Positions 35,139 through 43,715 of a stretch of 64,000 bases of DNA are shown in pieces. Under the pieces are notes generated by a model that worked only from the letters and a program-made list of their open reading frames with translations, ran no database searches and was not told the origin of the DNA. The position numbers and the translations under genes are program-made. The stretch's first letter is position 1. Each line of letters begins with the position of its first letter. The stretch is from Lachnospiraceae bacterium. GTDB taxonomy: Bacteria; Bacillota; Clostridia; Lachnospirales; Lachnospiraceae. The stretch covers positions 1-64,000 of the forward strand of contig JAQXLY010000060.1 in the NCBI GenBank assembly GCA_029012365.1. The letters are read 5' to 3'.

Positions 35139-35340
35139 AATCTCTCTCCTTCATGTATGTACTACATTTTCTCAAGCCGCTTTTCGACTTTACCATATAC
35201 TACTACGATTGGTTTGAATTTGTCAACAAAAAAAATATACAAAATCCGAACAATTTCACTTGAAAAGTTGGTGTTTTTACCAATAAAATCCCCATAAAAT
35301 CACCCTCTGCAAAAAAAAGAAAGAAAATGTAAAAAAAAGA
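35139..35340. other. A-rich intergenic space between livK and tRNA-Thr
   Basis: No gene is visible. It holds the livK promoter and a purine-rich A-tract (AAAAAAAAGAAAGAAAATG-like) on the plus strand before the tRNA promoter. Confidence 0.5.
35197..35226 (-). promoter_or_regulatory. livK promoter
   Basis: TTGACA (35221-35226), 18 bp, TAGTAT (35197-35202) on the minus strand; leader about 50 nt. Confidence 0.6.
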
Positions 35341-35369
35341 TTGACAAGAATCAAAAAGTATTGTATACT
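35341..35369 (+). promoter_or_regulatory. tRNA-Thr promoter
   Basis: TTGACA (35341-35346), 17 bp, TATACT (35364-35369); near-consensus, as expected for a stable RNA gene. Confidence 0.85.
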
Positions 35370-35407
35370 AACAAACGTCGCTGATAGCGAAGCATTAATT
35401 AGCGGGT

Positions 35408-35480
35408 GCTGCTGTGGCTCAGTCGGTAGAGCGTCGCATTGGTAGTGCGGAGGTCACGGGTCCGATTCCCGTCAGCAGCT
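35408..35480 (+). tRNA. tRNA-Thr(GGT)
   Basis: Complete cloverleaf of 73 nt. Acceptor GCTGCTG pairs with CAGCAGC (35473-35479). The D arm is GGCTCAGTCGGTAGAGC. The anticodon loop TTGGTAG gives anticodon GGT for ACC/ACT codons. The T arm is CGGGTCCGATTCCCG. CCA is not encoded. It is a single tRNA with its own promoter and terminator. Confidence 0.96.
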
Positions 35481-35491
35481 TTCAAAGAATG

Positions 35492-35525
35492 TAGTGGAAA
35501 CCTTGATTTTGCAGGGTTTTCACTA
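35492..35525 (+). terminator. terminator of tRNA-Thr
   Basis: TAGTGGAAACC (35492-35502) and GGTTTTCACTA (35515-35525) form an 11-bp stem with one G-T pair, then TTTTTTATTTT. Confidence 0.85.
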
Positions 35526-35657
35526 TTTTTTATTTTAAAAACTTTGATTACACTTTTATAAAATATTGCTCATCCCTCTTTCAAAAATTCAAACAAATTT
35601 CTCTTATTTTGAGAAAATATTCAAGCCGATTTCAGCCCTATCCATTGAATTGTACAA

Positions 35658-35968
35658 TTATTCCAGTTCATCAACGGTCACACATTTTACCTCTTTAAAT
35701 TGCCTTAGCTGTTTATCATTTGTCAGGAATAAATCACACCCTCTATACAAGCGATTGCTAATTGTAAAGCATCCATAGTTTTAAAGAATGGATAATCTGC
35801 TCTGATCTGCGCAGCTTTCTCTGCAATCCTTCCGTCTATGCTTTTAACTTGAATATCCATATCATTGATAAAAGCATAAAAAGAATCAATCAATTTCATA
35901 TCTTTCTGTTTATACGGATAGGTTAAATATTCCGTAACCGTAATTGCAGATGTGACATAAAACCACAA
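35658..35968 (-). pseudogene. PIN-domain (VapC-like) toxin, truncated and frameshifted
   Basis: The reading 35968-35723 matches the middle of PIN-domain nucleases (VTSAITVTEYL, IAEKAAQIRADYPFFKTMDALQLAIA). At its end the frame shifts: CDLFLTNDKQLRQFKEVK continues in the next frame to a stop at 35658. The N-terminal 40-50 residues with the first catalytic Asp are missing; sequence there is instead the hairpin at 35973-36034. No antitoxin gene is adjacent. It is clearly inactive. Confidence 0.8.
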
Positions 35969-35972
35969 AGCA

Positions 35973-36034
35973 GGGGCTGTCGCATGAATATGCCACGCTC
36001 ACACCATTGCGCATTTTATTCGTACGACAGCCCC
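35973..36034 (-). terminator. terminator of the arginine operon
   Basis: Arms 35973-35989 and 36018-36034 pair over 17 bp with two wobble-type positions; an inner stem ATGC/GCAT is visible. TGCTTTGTGGTTTTATG follows on the minus strand. It starts 12 bp past argD and carries the GGGGCTGTCGCA-type core. Confidence 0.8.
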
Positions 36035-36045
36035 CGATTCCTCTC

Positions 36046-37230
36046 TTACAAGCTCTTTTCCAATACCGCTATCATCTCATCCACATGCTCTTTCTTTATC
36101 ACAAGCGGCGGGACAAACCTGATAATATTGCTGCCTGCGGCAATTAATATCAGACCGGCATCCATGGCACGGGTAATAATCTCCTTTACCGGCTCTTTAA
36201 ACTCCAGTCCCTGCATCAGACCGATTCCGCGATGTGCGACAATTTTATCGGTATGACGGGCTGCCAATTCCTCCAGCCGCTCATAAAGGTAGGCTCCTGC
36301 TTCTTTCACATTTTCTAAAAGGTTCAACTCCTCAAAACGGTCAAATACCGTACTTACCGCATGAGTAACAAACGGATTACCGCCGTAGGTAGTTCCGTGG
36401 TCACCCGGCTCATAAGCTGCTGCCACCTCATCTGTTGCCGCAAACGCGCCTACCGGCACGCCACAGCCCAGAGCCTTTGCGGTTGTCATAATATCCGGCT
36501 TAATGCCATACTGCTGGTATGCAAACATAGAACCGGTTCTGCCCATACCGCATTGAATTTCGTCTAAAATGAGAAGGACACCCTTTTCGTCGCAAAGCTT
36601 TCTTACGCCCTGTAAAAACTCTTTTTCCGCCGGGTAAATTCCACCCTCGCCCTGTACGGTTTCCATAATAATCGCTGCCGTCTTATCGGAAAGCTTTTCC
36701 TTAACACTGTCTAAATTATTATACTCCGCAAATACCGCTCCGCCGATTAACGGTTCAAATGCGGTACGATACTTCTTTGTACCGGTTACGGACAATGCAC
36801 CCATACTTCTTCCATGGAACGAATGCTCCATGGCAATGATTTCACTGTCTGCCACACCATGCTTCTTATAATAATACTTTCTTGCAAGCTTAATGGCACC
36901 CTCTACTGCTTCCGTACCGCTGTTAGTAAAGAATACACGGTCCATGCCGGATGCCTTTACAAGCTTTTCCGCCGCAAAGGTAGTCGGCTCATTGTAATAG
37001 TAATTAGAGGTATGCAGAAGCTTATCCACCTGTGCCTTTACCGATTCATTATACTTTTTATCACCGTATCCCAGCGCAAATACCGCTATTCCTGCGGAAA
37101 AATCCAGATATTTTTTCCCATCCGTGTCATATAAATATACTCCGTCCCCATGGTCAAGCACAACCTGATACCTTGCATAGGTATGCATCAATACCTTTTC
37201 TGCTCTTGAAATACACTCTTCCTTATTCAT
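36046..37230 (-). CDS. argD: acetylornithine aminotransferase
   Basis: PLP-dependent class III aminotransferase (EC 2.6.1.11) making N-acetylornithine; 394 aa. The motifs FTNSGTEAVEGAIKLAR, FHGRSMGALSVTG, LLILDEIQCGMGRTG and the lysine-bearing TTAKALGCGVPVGA are present. The ATG at 37230 follows AAGGAGAGG. It is the last gene of the GNAT-argJ-argB-argD operon. Confidence 0.96.
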   Translation of the reverse strand: MNKEECISRAEKVLMHTYARYQVVLDHGDGVYLYDTDGKKYLDFSAGIAVFALGYGDKKYNESVKAQVDKLLHTSNYYYNEPTTFAAEKLVKASGMDRVFFTNSGTEAVEGAIKLARKYYYKKHGVADSEIIAMEHSFHGRSMGALSVTGTKKYRTAFEPLIGGAVFAEYNNLDSVKEKLSDKTAAIIMETVQGEGGIYPAEKEFLQGVRKLCDEKGVLLILDEIQCGMGRTGSMFAYQQYGIKPDIMTTAKALGCGVPVGAFAATDEVAAAYEPGDHGTTYGGNPFVTHAVSTVFDRFEELNLLENVKEAGAYLYERLEELAARHTDKIVAHRGIGLMQGLEFKEPVKEIITRAMDAGLILIAAGSNIIRFVPPLVIKKEHVDEMIAVLEKSL

Positions 37231-37259
37231 TTTTTCCTCTCCTTTCTTATAACAAAACA

Positions 37260-37278
37260 CCGGGACGCCATGTCCCGG
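37260..37278 (-). terminator. hairpin between argB and argD
   Basis: CCGGGAC (37260-37266), 5-nt loop, GTCCCGG (37272-37278), followed on the minus strand by TGTTTTG. Inside an operon this may be an attenuator, an RNA-processing site or a stability element. Confidence 0.5.
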
Positions 37279-37307
37279 CATCTTATGATTTATTAAAAGA
37301 ACTCCCG

Positions 37308-38180
37308 CTATTCTCCTTTAATAATTGCAGTACCGATACCCTTATTCGTAAAGAATTCAAGTAGCAGCGAGTGTGCAATACGACCGTCCATAATATGTAC
37401 GCCTGTCACGCCTTCCTTTACCGCATCAATGCAGTTCTGAAGCTTCGGAAGCATTCCGCCTCCGATGACCCCGGAGGCAAGCAGCTCATCCGCATCTGCC
37501 AGAGTCAGTACGGAAATAAGGGAGGACTTATCCTCAAAATCGCGGTACACGCCCTCGATATCCGTAAGAAATGCCAGCTTCTCGGCATTCATTGCGGTTG
37601 CGATTGCACAAGCCGCATCATCCGCATTGATATTATAGGAAAGAAAATCGTCGTCCATACCGATAGGTGCAATCACCGGAATATAATCATTTACCAAAAG
37701 CGTGTCAATCAGGTTTGTGTCAACTTCCGTAATGTTTCCGACAAAACCGATATCCTCTCCGTTTGCATACTTCTTCTCACACTTTAAGGTGCCTCCGTCC
37801 TTTCCGCAGATACCGGATGCCTTAACTCCGAGCTGTTCAAGCATCTGCACGAGACGCTTATTCACCTTATTCAGTACCATTTCCGCAACTTCCATGGTCT
37901 CTGCGTCGGTTACACGCAGCCCCTGTACAAACTTTGCTTCCTTTCCCAGAAGTCCGACCCACTTACTGATTTCCTTTCCGCCGCCATGTACGATAATCGG
38001 CTGCATGCCAACCAGCTTTAACAAAGCCACGTCCTTAATTACATTCTGCTGCAGCTTCTCATCCAACATTGCGCTTCCGCCATACTTTACCACTACAATC
38101 TTATCCTTAAACTTCTGTATATACGGCAGTGCCTCAATGAGCACATTCGCTTTTGCCATTACTTCTTCCATCATACTCAT
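37308..38180 (-). CDS. argB: acetylglutamate kinase
   Basis: Second enzyme of arginine synthesis (EC 2.7.2.8), 290 aa. The amino-acid-kinase features are [12 protein letters not shown], the glycine-rich [11 protein letters not shown], and FLTDIEGVY; the C-terminal [16 protein letters not shown] is typical. The feedback-type N-terminal helix seems present ([19 protein letters not shown]), which suggests arginine-sensitive hexameric enzyme. It lies between argJ (18 bp) and argD. Confidence 0.96.
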   Translation of the reverse strand: MSMMEEVMAKANVLIEALPYIQKFKDKIVVVKYGGSAMLDEKLQQNVIKDVALLKLVGMQPIIVHGGGKEISKWVGLLGKEAKFVQGLRVTDAETMEVAEMVLNKVNKRLVQMLEQLGVKASGICGKDGGTLKCEKKYANGEDIGFVGNITEVDTNLIDTLLVNDYIPVIAPIGMDDDFLSYNINADDAACAIATAMNAEKLAFLTDIEGVYRDFEDKSSLISVLTLADADELLASGVIGGGMLPKLQNCIDAVKEGVTGVHIMDGRIAHSLLLEFFTNKGIGTAIIKGE

Positions 38181-38198
38181 AATGATTCCTCACTTTCA

Positions 38199-39425
38199 TC
38201 AGCTGCGGTAGTCCGCATTAATCTTGACATAATCAAAGGTTAAATCACAGCCCCATGCGGTAGCGCATGCCGTCCCCTGCTTCATATCCGCAATGGCGGT
38301 TACCCGGGAGGCGGATAAAATTTTCGTTGCCTCTTCCTCGGAATAGTCTGTAGCAAAACCGCCTTTTACAAGCTGCAATTTACCGTTTTCACTCTCTATG
38401 TATAAATCCACCGCATCCGGATCAAAGCTTTCCCCGGAATATCCCAGAGCGCAGAGAATCCGTCCCCAGTTGGCATCCTGTCCGAAAATTGCCGCCTTTG
38501 TAAGACTTGAGGTAATGACGGACTTTGCAAATATGACTGCCTGTTCCTTGGTTGCCGCATTCAAAATCTTAGTTGTGAAGAGCTTCGTTGCGCCCTCCCC
38601 ATCCTCCGCAATTTTCTTTGCCAGAGTTTCATTTACATAATAAAGTGCTTCCTTAAACTTAGTATACTCTTCACCCTCAGTTGTAATCTCCGGGTTTCCT
38701 GCCGCACCGTTTGCAAGTAACAGCACCGTATCATTGGTAGAGGTATCACCGTCTACGGAAACCATGTTATACGTATCACATACCGTCTCGGAAAGCGCCT
38801 TCTGAAGCAGCTCTTTGGAAATGCAGGCATCTGTCGTAATAAAGCCGAGCATGGTACACATATTCGGATGAATCATACCGGAGCCCTTGCACATACCGCC
38901 GATAGTTACGGTAACACCACCCACCTCAATGGTTACGGCTGCTTCCTTTTCCTTTGTGTCGGTTGTCATAATTGCCTTTGCTGCCAGATGTCCGGCCTCA
39001 CGGCCTTCTGCAAGCTGCGGCACCATCGCCTCAACACCTGCACAGATCTTATCCATCGGAAGCTGCATACCGATAACTCCCGTAGACGCCACCAATACGT
39101 TATCAGCAGAGACGTTTAACAATTTTTCCACTACCTCGCCGGTTTCCCTGCAATAACGCATTCCTTCCTCGCCTGTACAGGCATTGGCAATTCCTGCATT
39201 AATAACTACCGCATGTACATCACCGCCGTCGGTTACCACCTTTTTATCCCACTTTACCGGAGCTGCCTTTACTACATTGGTTGTAAATGTCCCGGCGCTG
39301 CGGCAAGGCAGGCTGCTGTACAGCATCGCCATATCGTTACGCCCCGTCTTATACTTGATTCCTGCCGTCGTGTATGCTGCGGCAAATCCCTTTGCGCTGG
39401 TTGCGCCACCATCAATTATCTTCAT
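38199..39425 (-). CDS. argJ: bifunctional ornithine acetyltransferase/N-acetylglutamate synthase
   Basis: ArgJ recycles the acetyl group from acetylornithine to glutamate (EC 2.3.1.35, often also 2.3.1.1); 408 aa. Conserved segments are ATSAKGFAAA, VVINAGIANACTG, VASTGVIGMQLPM and KGSGMIHPNMCTMLGF. Autocleavage of ArgJ occurs before the Thr of the last motif; here the preceding residue is Cys where Ala is more usual. The ATG at 39425 fits the family start MKIIDGGATSAKGF. Confidence 0.95.
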   Translation of the reverse strand: MKIIDGGATSAKGFAAAYTTAGIKYKTGRNDMAMLYSSLPCRSAGTFTTNVVKAAPVKWDKKVVTDGGDVHAVVINAGIANACTGEEGMRYCRETGEVVEKLLNVSADNVLVASTGVIGMQLPMDKICAGVEAMVPQLAEGREAGHLAAKAIMTTDTKEKEAAVTIEVGGVTVTIGGMCKGSGMIHPNMCTMLGFITTDACISKELLQKALSETVCDTYNMVSVDGDTSTNDTVLLLANGAAGNPEITTEGEEYTKFKEALYYVNETLAKKIAEDGEGATKLFTTKILNAATKEQAVIFAKSVITSSLTKAAIFGQDANWGRILCALGYSGESFDPDAVDLYIESENGKLQLVKGGFATDYSEEEATKILSASRVTAIADMKQGTACATAWGCDLTFDYVKINADYRS

Positions 39426-39440
39426 ACAAATCATCCTTTC

Positions 39441-39884
39441 CTACTCAATAAACCTTGTAATATTTTCTTCATTTAGTGTAAAATCATAATAATTTAAATC
39501 CTCTCTGAAGGTCCAGCCCACCTTACGCCAGAAACGGTTCCCTACGCGATTACTCTTAAAAGCAATCAGGGAAACCTTGTTAATCCCTTCTTCCCGCAGC
39601 GCCTGCATGGCAAACGCCGCCATTTTCTTTCCTATTCCGTGCTTTCTGTAGCTTTCCTTCACACAGACATGATAGAAGCATCCGCGTCTGCCGTCGTGAC
39701 CGCATAGAATCGCACCGATAATATCTTCCTTATCCAAAGCCACAACACTTGTGGTAGGATTTCGCTTTAAAAACTTCTCGACACCCTCTTTGGAATCATC
39801 CATGCTCCGTATACCGAAGCCTTTAATTCCGCACCACAAACGGTATACCTTATCATAATCCTCCGGCATCATAACACGAATCAT
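39441..39884 (-). CDS. GNAT N-acetyltransferase at head of arginine operon
   Basis: A 147-aa GNAT protein. Motif A is YHVCVKESYRKHGIGKKMAAFAM, with FWRKVGWTFRED in motif B. It directly precedes argJ (15 bp), behind a promoter with an ARG-box-like site, so a role as acetylglutamate synthase or in arginine metabolism is possible but not shown by sequence. An upstream start at 39914 is an alternative. Confidence 0.78.
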   Translation of the reverse strand: MIRVMMPEDYDKVYRLWCGIKGFGIRSMDDSKEGVEKFLKRNPTTSVVALDKEDIIGAILCGHDGRRGCFYHVCVKESYRKHGIGKKMAAFAMQALREEGINKVSLIAFKSNRVGNRFWRKVGWTFREDLNYYDFTLNEENITRFIE

Positions 39885-40023
39885 AATACCGTTTCCATTT
39901 TCCTTGTGCTCCATTCCCCGCCACGCCAAGCATAAGACTGAGCGTCTGTGCTTCCTTTCCTTAAAAATTCATTGATACAAATTGCCGCAAATGAATCCGG
40001 CGATTCATATCCGCAATCTGATT

Positions 40024-40037
40024 TTCATAATTATACA
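40024..40037. promoter_or_regulatory. ARG-box-like operator before the arginine operon
   Basis: On the minus strand TGTATAATTATGAA matches the ArgR consensus TGNATWWWWATNCA at 13 of 14 positions and overlaps the -10 box, so ArgR with arginine would repress the operon. Confidence 0.6.
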
Positions 40038-40058
40038 TCATCGTTGTATATTTTGCAA
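40030..40058 (-). promoter_or_regulatory. promoter of GNAT-argJBD operon
   Basis: TTGCAA (40053-40058), 17 bp, TATAAT (40030-40035) on the minus strand, with the ARG-box-like sequence over the -10. The leader is about 140 nt. Confidence 0.75.
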
Positions 40059-40066
40059 TACCCGTT

Positions 40067-40669
40067 TTATATTTTTTCTCCTGTCCTCAAATCAATCCCA
40101 TTTTCGTAAAGATACTTATAAATCCCCGCCACAGGAAGTCCTACTATGTTATAATAATCTCCCCTGATTCCTTTAATATGTGCCGCAAATATTCCCTGAA
40201 TGGCATAAGAACCGGCTTTGTCGTTTCCTTCCTTTGTATCCAGATACTCTTCTATCTGACGTTCTGTCATAGTCTCTACTTCCACTTCGGAACACTCTGC
40301 GAACGTAATAATTCGACATTCCCCTGTTTCTTCCTTTATAATAACAGAAACTCCTGTATAAACCTGATGCTTCCTTCCGGAAAGTATGGTAAGCATCCGT
40401 TTTGCATCTTCCCTGTCCTTTGGCTTCCCCAAAATCGTTCCGCCATATGCCACCACTGTATCCGCCCCGATTACAATCACCTTATCCGTCAAACCGTCAG
40501 CCACGGCTGCCGCCTTCTTATACGAAAGTGACTTTACAAGCTCCGAAGGTTCCGTGCAGGATGTATTTTCATCACAGTCACTGACAATCACCTCGTAGCT
40601 TGCACCTATCTGTGTCAAAATCTCTCTTCTTCTCGGCGAACCCGATGCCAGTATGATTCTATATTTCAT
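40067..40669 (-). CDS. maf: Maf-like nucleotide pyrophosphatase
   Basis: A 200-aa Maf family nucleoside triphosphate pyrophosphatase that removes non-canonical or excess pyrimidine nucleotides and affects septum formation. The motif ILASGSPRRREIL, the catalytic DTVVAYGGTILGKPKD, and GDYYNIVGLPV are present. The ATG at 40669 has AAGGAG 6 nt upstream; upstream codons do not belong. It is the gene next to the argJ promoter on the same strand. Confidence 0.94.
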   Translation of the reverse strand: MKYRIILASGSPRRREILTQIGASYEVIVSDCDENTSCTEPSELVKSLSYKKAAAVADGLTDKVIVIGADTVVAYGGTILGKPKDREDAKRMLTILSGRKHQVYTGVSVIIKEETGECRIITFAECSEVEVETMTERQIEEYLDTKEGNDKAGSYAIQGIFAAHIKGIRGDYYNIVGLPVAGIYKYLYENGIDLRTGEKI

Positions 40670-40833
40670 GCAGAACTCCTTTCCGTTGCTCCCGTACTCC
40701 GCATCCAATCCATTATAAGCCACATTCCAAATAAATACAAGTTTTTTTCTCATCAAATAGACATTCCGTCGCCACAACGATTACACACTGAAAGGCTGAG
40801 CTGTTACCATTCTGTATTTCCTTGTATATTCTG

Positions 40834-40847
40834 TGTATATTTATAAA
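40834..40847. promoter_or_regulatory. ARG-box-like site upstream of argG
   Basis: TGTATATTTATAAA fits TGNATWWWWATNCA at 13 of 14 positions. It is 18 bp upstream of the argG -35 box; a weaker TGTATATT half-site precedes it by 11 bp. Confidence 0.45.
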
Positions 40848-40865
40848 ACTTTTTTCATTTTCCTC

Positions 40866-40894
40866 TTGACTTATTCGTAAAGCGCGTGTATCAT
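40866..40894 (+). promoter_or_regulatory. argG promoter
   Basis: TTGACT (40866-40871), 17 bp, TATCAT (40889-40894). The -10 is part of an inverted repeat TATCA/TGATA. Confidence 0.65.
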
Positions 40895-40987
40895 GTGTGA
40901 TATCAGGATTGTAAAAGCCATTTTGCAAAAGCAATCCGTGATACCTATCAATGATACAATAATTTACATATTTTAAAGGAGGATATT

Positions 40988-42205
40988 ATGAAAGAGAAAG
41001 TTATTTTAGCTTACTCCGGTGGTCTGGATACGACCGCTATCATTCCGTGGTTAAAGGAAAATTACGATTACGATGTTATCTGCTGCTGTATCGATGTCGG
41101 ACAGGGGAACGAGCTTGACGGTCTGGAGGAGCGCGCAAAGTATTCCGGCGCAGAAAAGCTCTACATCCTTGATGTTGTAGATGAATTTGTAGATGAATAT
41201 GCAATTCCGTGCGTAAAGGCCGGTGCTGTATATGAAAACAAATACTTACTCGGCACCTCCATGGCACGTCCGGTTATCGCAAAGAAGTTAGTTGAGATTG
41301 CAAAGAAGGAAGGCGCTGTTGCAATTTGTCACGGTGCTACCGGTAAGGGAAATGACCAGGTTCGTTTCGAGCTCGGTATTAAGGCACTTGCTCCGGAGTT
41401 AAAGATTATTGCTCCTTGGAGATGCAATGATACCTGGAAGATGTCCTCCCGTGAGGAAGAAATCGAATACTGCCGTGCACACGGCATTGAGCTTCCGTTC
41501 GATGCAAGCCACAGCTACAGCCGTGACCGTAACCTTTGGCATATCAGCCATGAAGGTCTTGAATTAGAGGATCCGGCAAATGCTCCGAACTACGACCATC
41601 TCTTAGTTCTCGGTGTTTCCCCGGAGAAGGCTCCTGACGAAGGCGAGACCATCTCTCTTTCCTTTGAAGCAGGTGCTCCGGTTGCATTAAACGGCAAAAA
41701 GATGAAGGCATCCGATATCATCCGTGAGTTAAACAAGCTCGGCGGCAAGCACGGTGTCGGTATCGTCGATATCGTTGAGAACCGTGTCGTAGGCATGAAG
41801 TCCCGTGGCGTTTACGAGACTCCGGGCGGAACAATTCTTATGGCTGCCCATGAACAGCTTGAGGAGTTAATTCTTGACCGCGATACCTTAGCATACAAGA
41901 AGGGTGTTGCAGATAAGTTCGCAGATGTTGTATACGAAGGAAAATGGTTCACCCCGCTTCGTGAGGCTTTACAGGCATTTATTGAATCCACCCAGAAGTA
42001 TGTTACCGGTGAGGTTAAGGTAAAGCTCTACAAGGGCAATATCATCAAGCAGGGAACCACCTCTCCGTACTCCTTGTACAATGAGAGCATTGCTTCCTTT
42101 ACCACCGGTGACTTATACGACCACCATGATGCCGAAGGCTTCATCAATCTGTTCGGACTCTCCTTAAAGGTTCGTGCAATGAAGATGAACAGCTTAGAGA
42201 AATAA
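40988..42205 (+). CDS. argG: argininosuccinate synthase
   Basis: Joins citrulline and aspartate with ATP (EC 6.3.4.5) in arginine synthesis; 405 aa. The PP-loop [12 protein letters not shown] is at the N-terminus, followed by [21 protein letters not shown], and [27 protein letters not shown] precedes the ATG. It has its own promoter and terminator, divergent from the maf gene. argF/argH are not in the window. Confidence 0.97.
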   Translation: MKEKVILAYSGGLDTTAIIPWLKENYDYDVICCCIDVGQGNELDGLEERAKYSGAEKLYILDVVDEFVDEYAIPCVKAGAVYENKYLLGTSMARPVIAKKLVEIAKKEGAVAICHGATGKGNDQVRFELGIKALAPELKIIAPWRCNDTWKMSSREEEIEYCRAHGIELPFDASHSYSRDRNLWHISHEGLELEDPANAPNYDHLLVLGVSPEKAPDEGETISLSFEAGAPVALNGKKMKASDIIRELNKLGGKHGVGIVDIVENRVVGMKSRGVYETPGGTILMAAHEQLEELILDRDTLAYKKGVADKFADVVYEGKWFTPLREALQAFIESTQKYVTGEVKVKLYKGNIIKQGTTSPYSLYNESIASFTTGDLYDHHDAEGFINLFGLSLKVRAMKMNSLEK

Positions 42206-42217
42206 ATCATACCGTCA

Positions 42218-42260
42218 AAAAGTGGCAGGCTTTCCGCTCAAAGGAATCCCTGCCACTTTT
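42218..42260. terminator. bidirectional terminator after argG
   Basis: AAAAGTGGCAGG (42218-42229) and CCTGCCACTTTT (42249-42260), 12-bp perfect stem with A and T tails on both sides; ends argG and the coiled-coil gene. Confidence 0.88.
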
Positions 42261-42318
42261 CCATATTCGCATTACCTGACTTTAGGTAAATCATACTTCT
42301 CCATCTTTCGTTTTCTCT

Positions 42319-42864
42319 CTATTCCATGCTCTTCCGATTCGATTTTTTCGCCTTTTTTGCAGCTTTGGCAGCCTTCTTTGCAGCCTTCTCTTCTTCCAAT
42401 GCCTTCATATCCGCTTCATATTTTGCAACTTCCTCAGCATATCTGGCATCCTCCTCTGCACGCCTTGCCGCACGAGCCTCCAACTCTCTTTTTCGCTTTT
42501 CCTCCTGGGCCTGACGTTTTCTGGCACGCTTATATTTATCCTTCAGCCTGTCATTCGGATTTCCCCATATAGCTACAACAAGGCACAAGCCTACCGCAAA
42601 TACACAGCATAGAAAAAAGCGGAACTTATCTCCGGTAGTAAACGGCTTAATCTCTATCTGGGTACCGGCAGTATCTGTCTCCTCCGCCGTTTCCTCATTT
42701 AGCATTGTATCATTTTCCGTTAATGCTTCCTCTGCCGCATAAGCAGTAAGCGTTTCTCCTATTTCCATACACATTTCCGGCCCGCCGCATAGTCCGCACC
42801 ATAATAAAAACGCTGCTGCCAGACAAAAGAGCATGCTTCTTATTTTTTTCTTTTTACCAAGCAT
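42319..42864 (-). CDS. exported or membrane protein with charged coiled coil
   Basis: A 181-aa protein with no recognised domain. Residues 8-25 form a signal or anchor helix, 26-75 an acidic extracellular stretch, 81-100 a second membrane helix (FFLCCVFAVGLCLVVAIW). The cytoplasmic tail is a highly charged coiled coil (QEEKRKRELEARAARRAEED) ending in a Lys/Ala-rich segment. It follows the DUF2752 gene by 22 bp in a three-gene operon. Function is unknown. Confidence 0.75.
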   Translation of the reverse strand: MLGKKKKIRSMLFCLAAAFLLWCGLCGGPEMCMEIGETLTAYAAEEALTENDTMLNEETAEETDTAGTQIEIKPFTTGDKFRFFLCCVFAVGLCLVVAIWGNPNDRLKDKYKRARKRQAQEEKRKRELEARAARRAEEDARYAEEVAKYEADMKALEEEKAAKKAAKAAKKAKKSNRKSME

Positions 42865-42888
42865 TTGATTTTAACCTCCGAATCGCCC

Positions 42889-43266
42889 CTAAAAATCTAT
42901 ATTTCTGATAACCCCGTGAATCAGTAAAACAGCAATCACGATATAAAGCACTATTTCCTGCCACTTTCTGAGTTTTCTTTCGCCATTTTTTATATATCGT
43001 ATTATGCTGTCCGCAAAAACGAAAAGCAACGGAATAAGGCAGAAAAAAAGTGCCGGATTACACCGAATGGCCTCAGGAATGTTTCCTTTAAGAATGTTCA
43101 GACACATCCTTGTAACGCCACAACCGGGGCAGCTGTAACCCGTGATTTGGTAAAAAACACAAGGAACAGCAACCCCGGTATGCACACAAAGCCATCCATA
43201 TAACAATCCGCACGTCAAAAGAATTCCACCGAAAACAGCTACTCTTTTTGCACGCTCTCTCATCAT
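42889..43266 (-). CDS. DUF2752 family membrane protein
   Basis: A 125-aa protein with three membrane helices. The family signature CPGCGVTRMC lies between helix 1 and helix 2. The start ATG shares a base with the DUF4234 stop codon (TAATG). Small proteins of this type often sit with TM2/DUF4234 genes. Role unknown. Confidence 0.85.
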   Translation of the reverse strand: MMRERAKRVAVFGGILLTCGLLYGWLCVHTGVAVPCVFYQITGYSCPGCGVTRMCLNILKGNIPEAIRCNPALFFCLIPLLFVFADSIIRYIKNGERKLRKWQEIVLYIVIAVLLIHGVIRNIDF

Positions 43267-43604
43267 TATGCCAGCTTATTCAAGGAATCCTGCATTAATG
43301 CATAAGCAATGATACCAAGTCCGAAAAGGGAAAGAATCAGATAAAGAATGCCACTGTTACTGCTTATTATTCCCTTTGCATTCTTTGCCTCATCAAGCTT
43401 CTCTCCCTGCTTGTATGCCCAGTAAAGTCCATAAATACCACAAGTCACAAGCGTAAGCAGGAATGCCACAATGCCTGCTGTGCCTGCCTTTCCGGTTACA
43501 GTGTTCGTGTCATCGGTTAATGTAATAAACCAGATGATTCCATAAATACCGCAGGTAATAATGGAAAGAACAATACAAAGCGGAATACTCTTTTGTTTTA
43601 CCAT
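43266..43604 (-). CDS. DUF4234 family membrane protein
   Basis: A 112-aa protein with three hydrophobic segments and two copies of the ITCGIYGIIWF / VTCGIYGLYWAY motif, typical of DUF4234. It is the first gene of a DUF4234-DUF2752-coiled-coil operon. Function unknown; likely a small envelope protein. Confidence 0.85.
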   Translation of the reverse strand: MVKQKSIPLCIVLSIITCGIYGIIWFITLTDDTNTVTGKAGTAGIVAFLLTLVTCGIYGLYWAYKQGEKLDEAKNAKGIISSNSGILYLILSLFGLGIIAYALMQDSLNKLA

Positions 43605-43715
43605 ATATACATCCTCCTCATGTAAGTTATATGTTCTTGACTATTGTAACATATTTTGTTTTATAATGCAATGTTTTTCATATCTTTTAAACCGACTTCG
43701 CATTGTCAGACATTA

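Noticed and set aside
35227-35300. CodY-type box upstream of livK
   Set aside because: An ACTTTTCAAGTGAAATT-like sequence differs in spacing from the CodY consensus; too weak to call.
40713-40934. Minus-strand ORF of 73 codons upstream of maf
   Set aside because: It spans the argG promoter region and contains a repeat fragment (40780-40797); no ribosome site or homology.
40860-40987. T-box or riboswitch leader before argG
   Set aside because: The leader is about 85 nt without a T-box sequence or a strong terminator; only promoter and ARG-box-like sites are seen.
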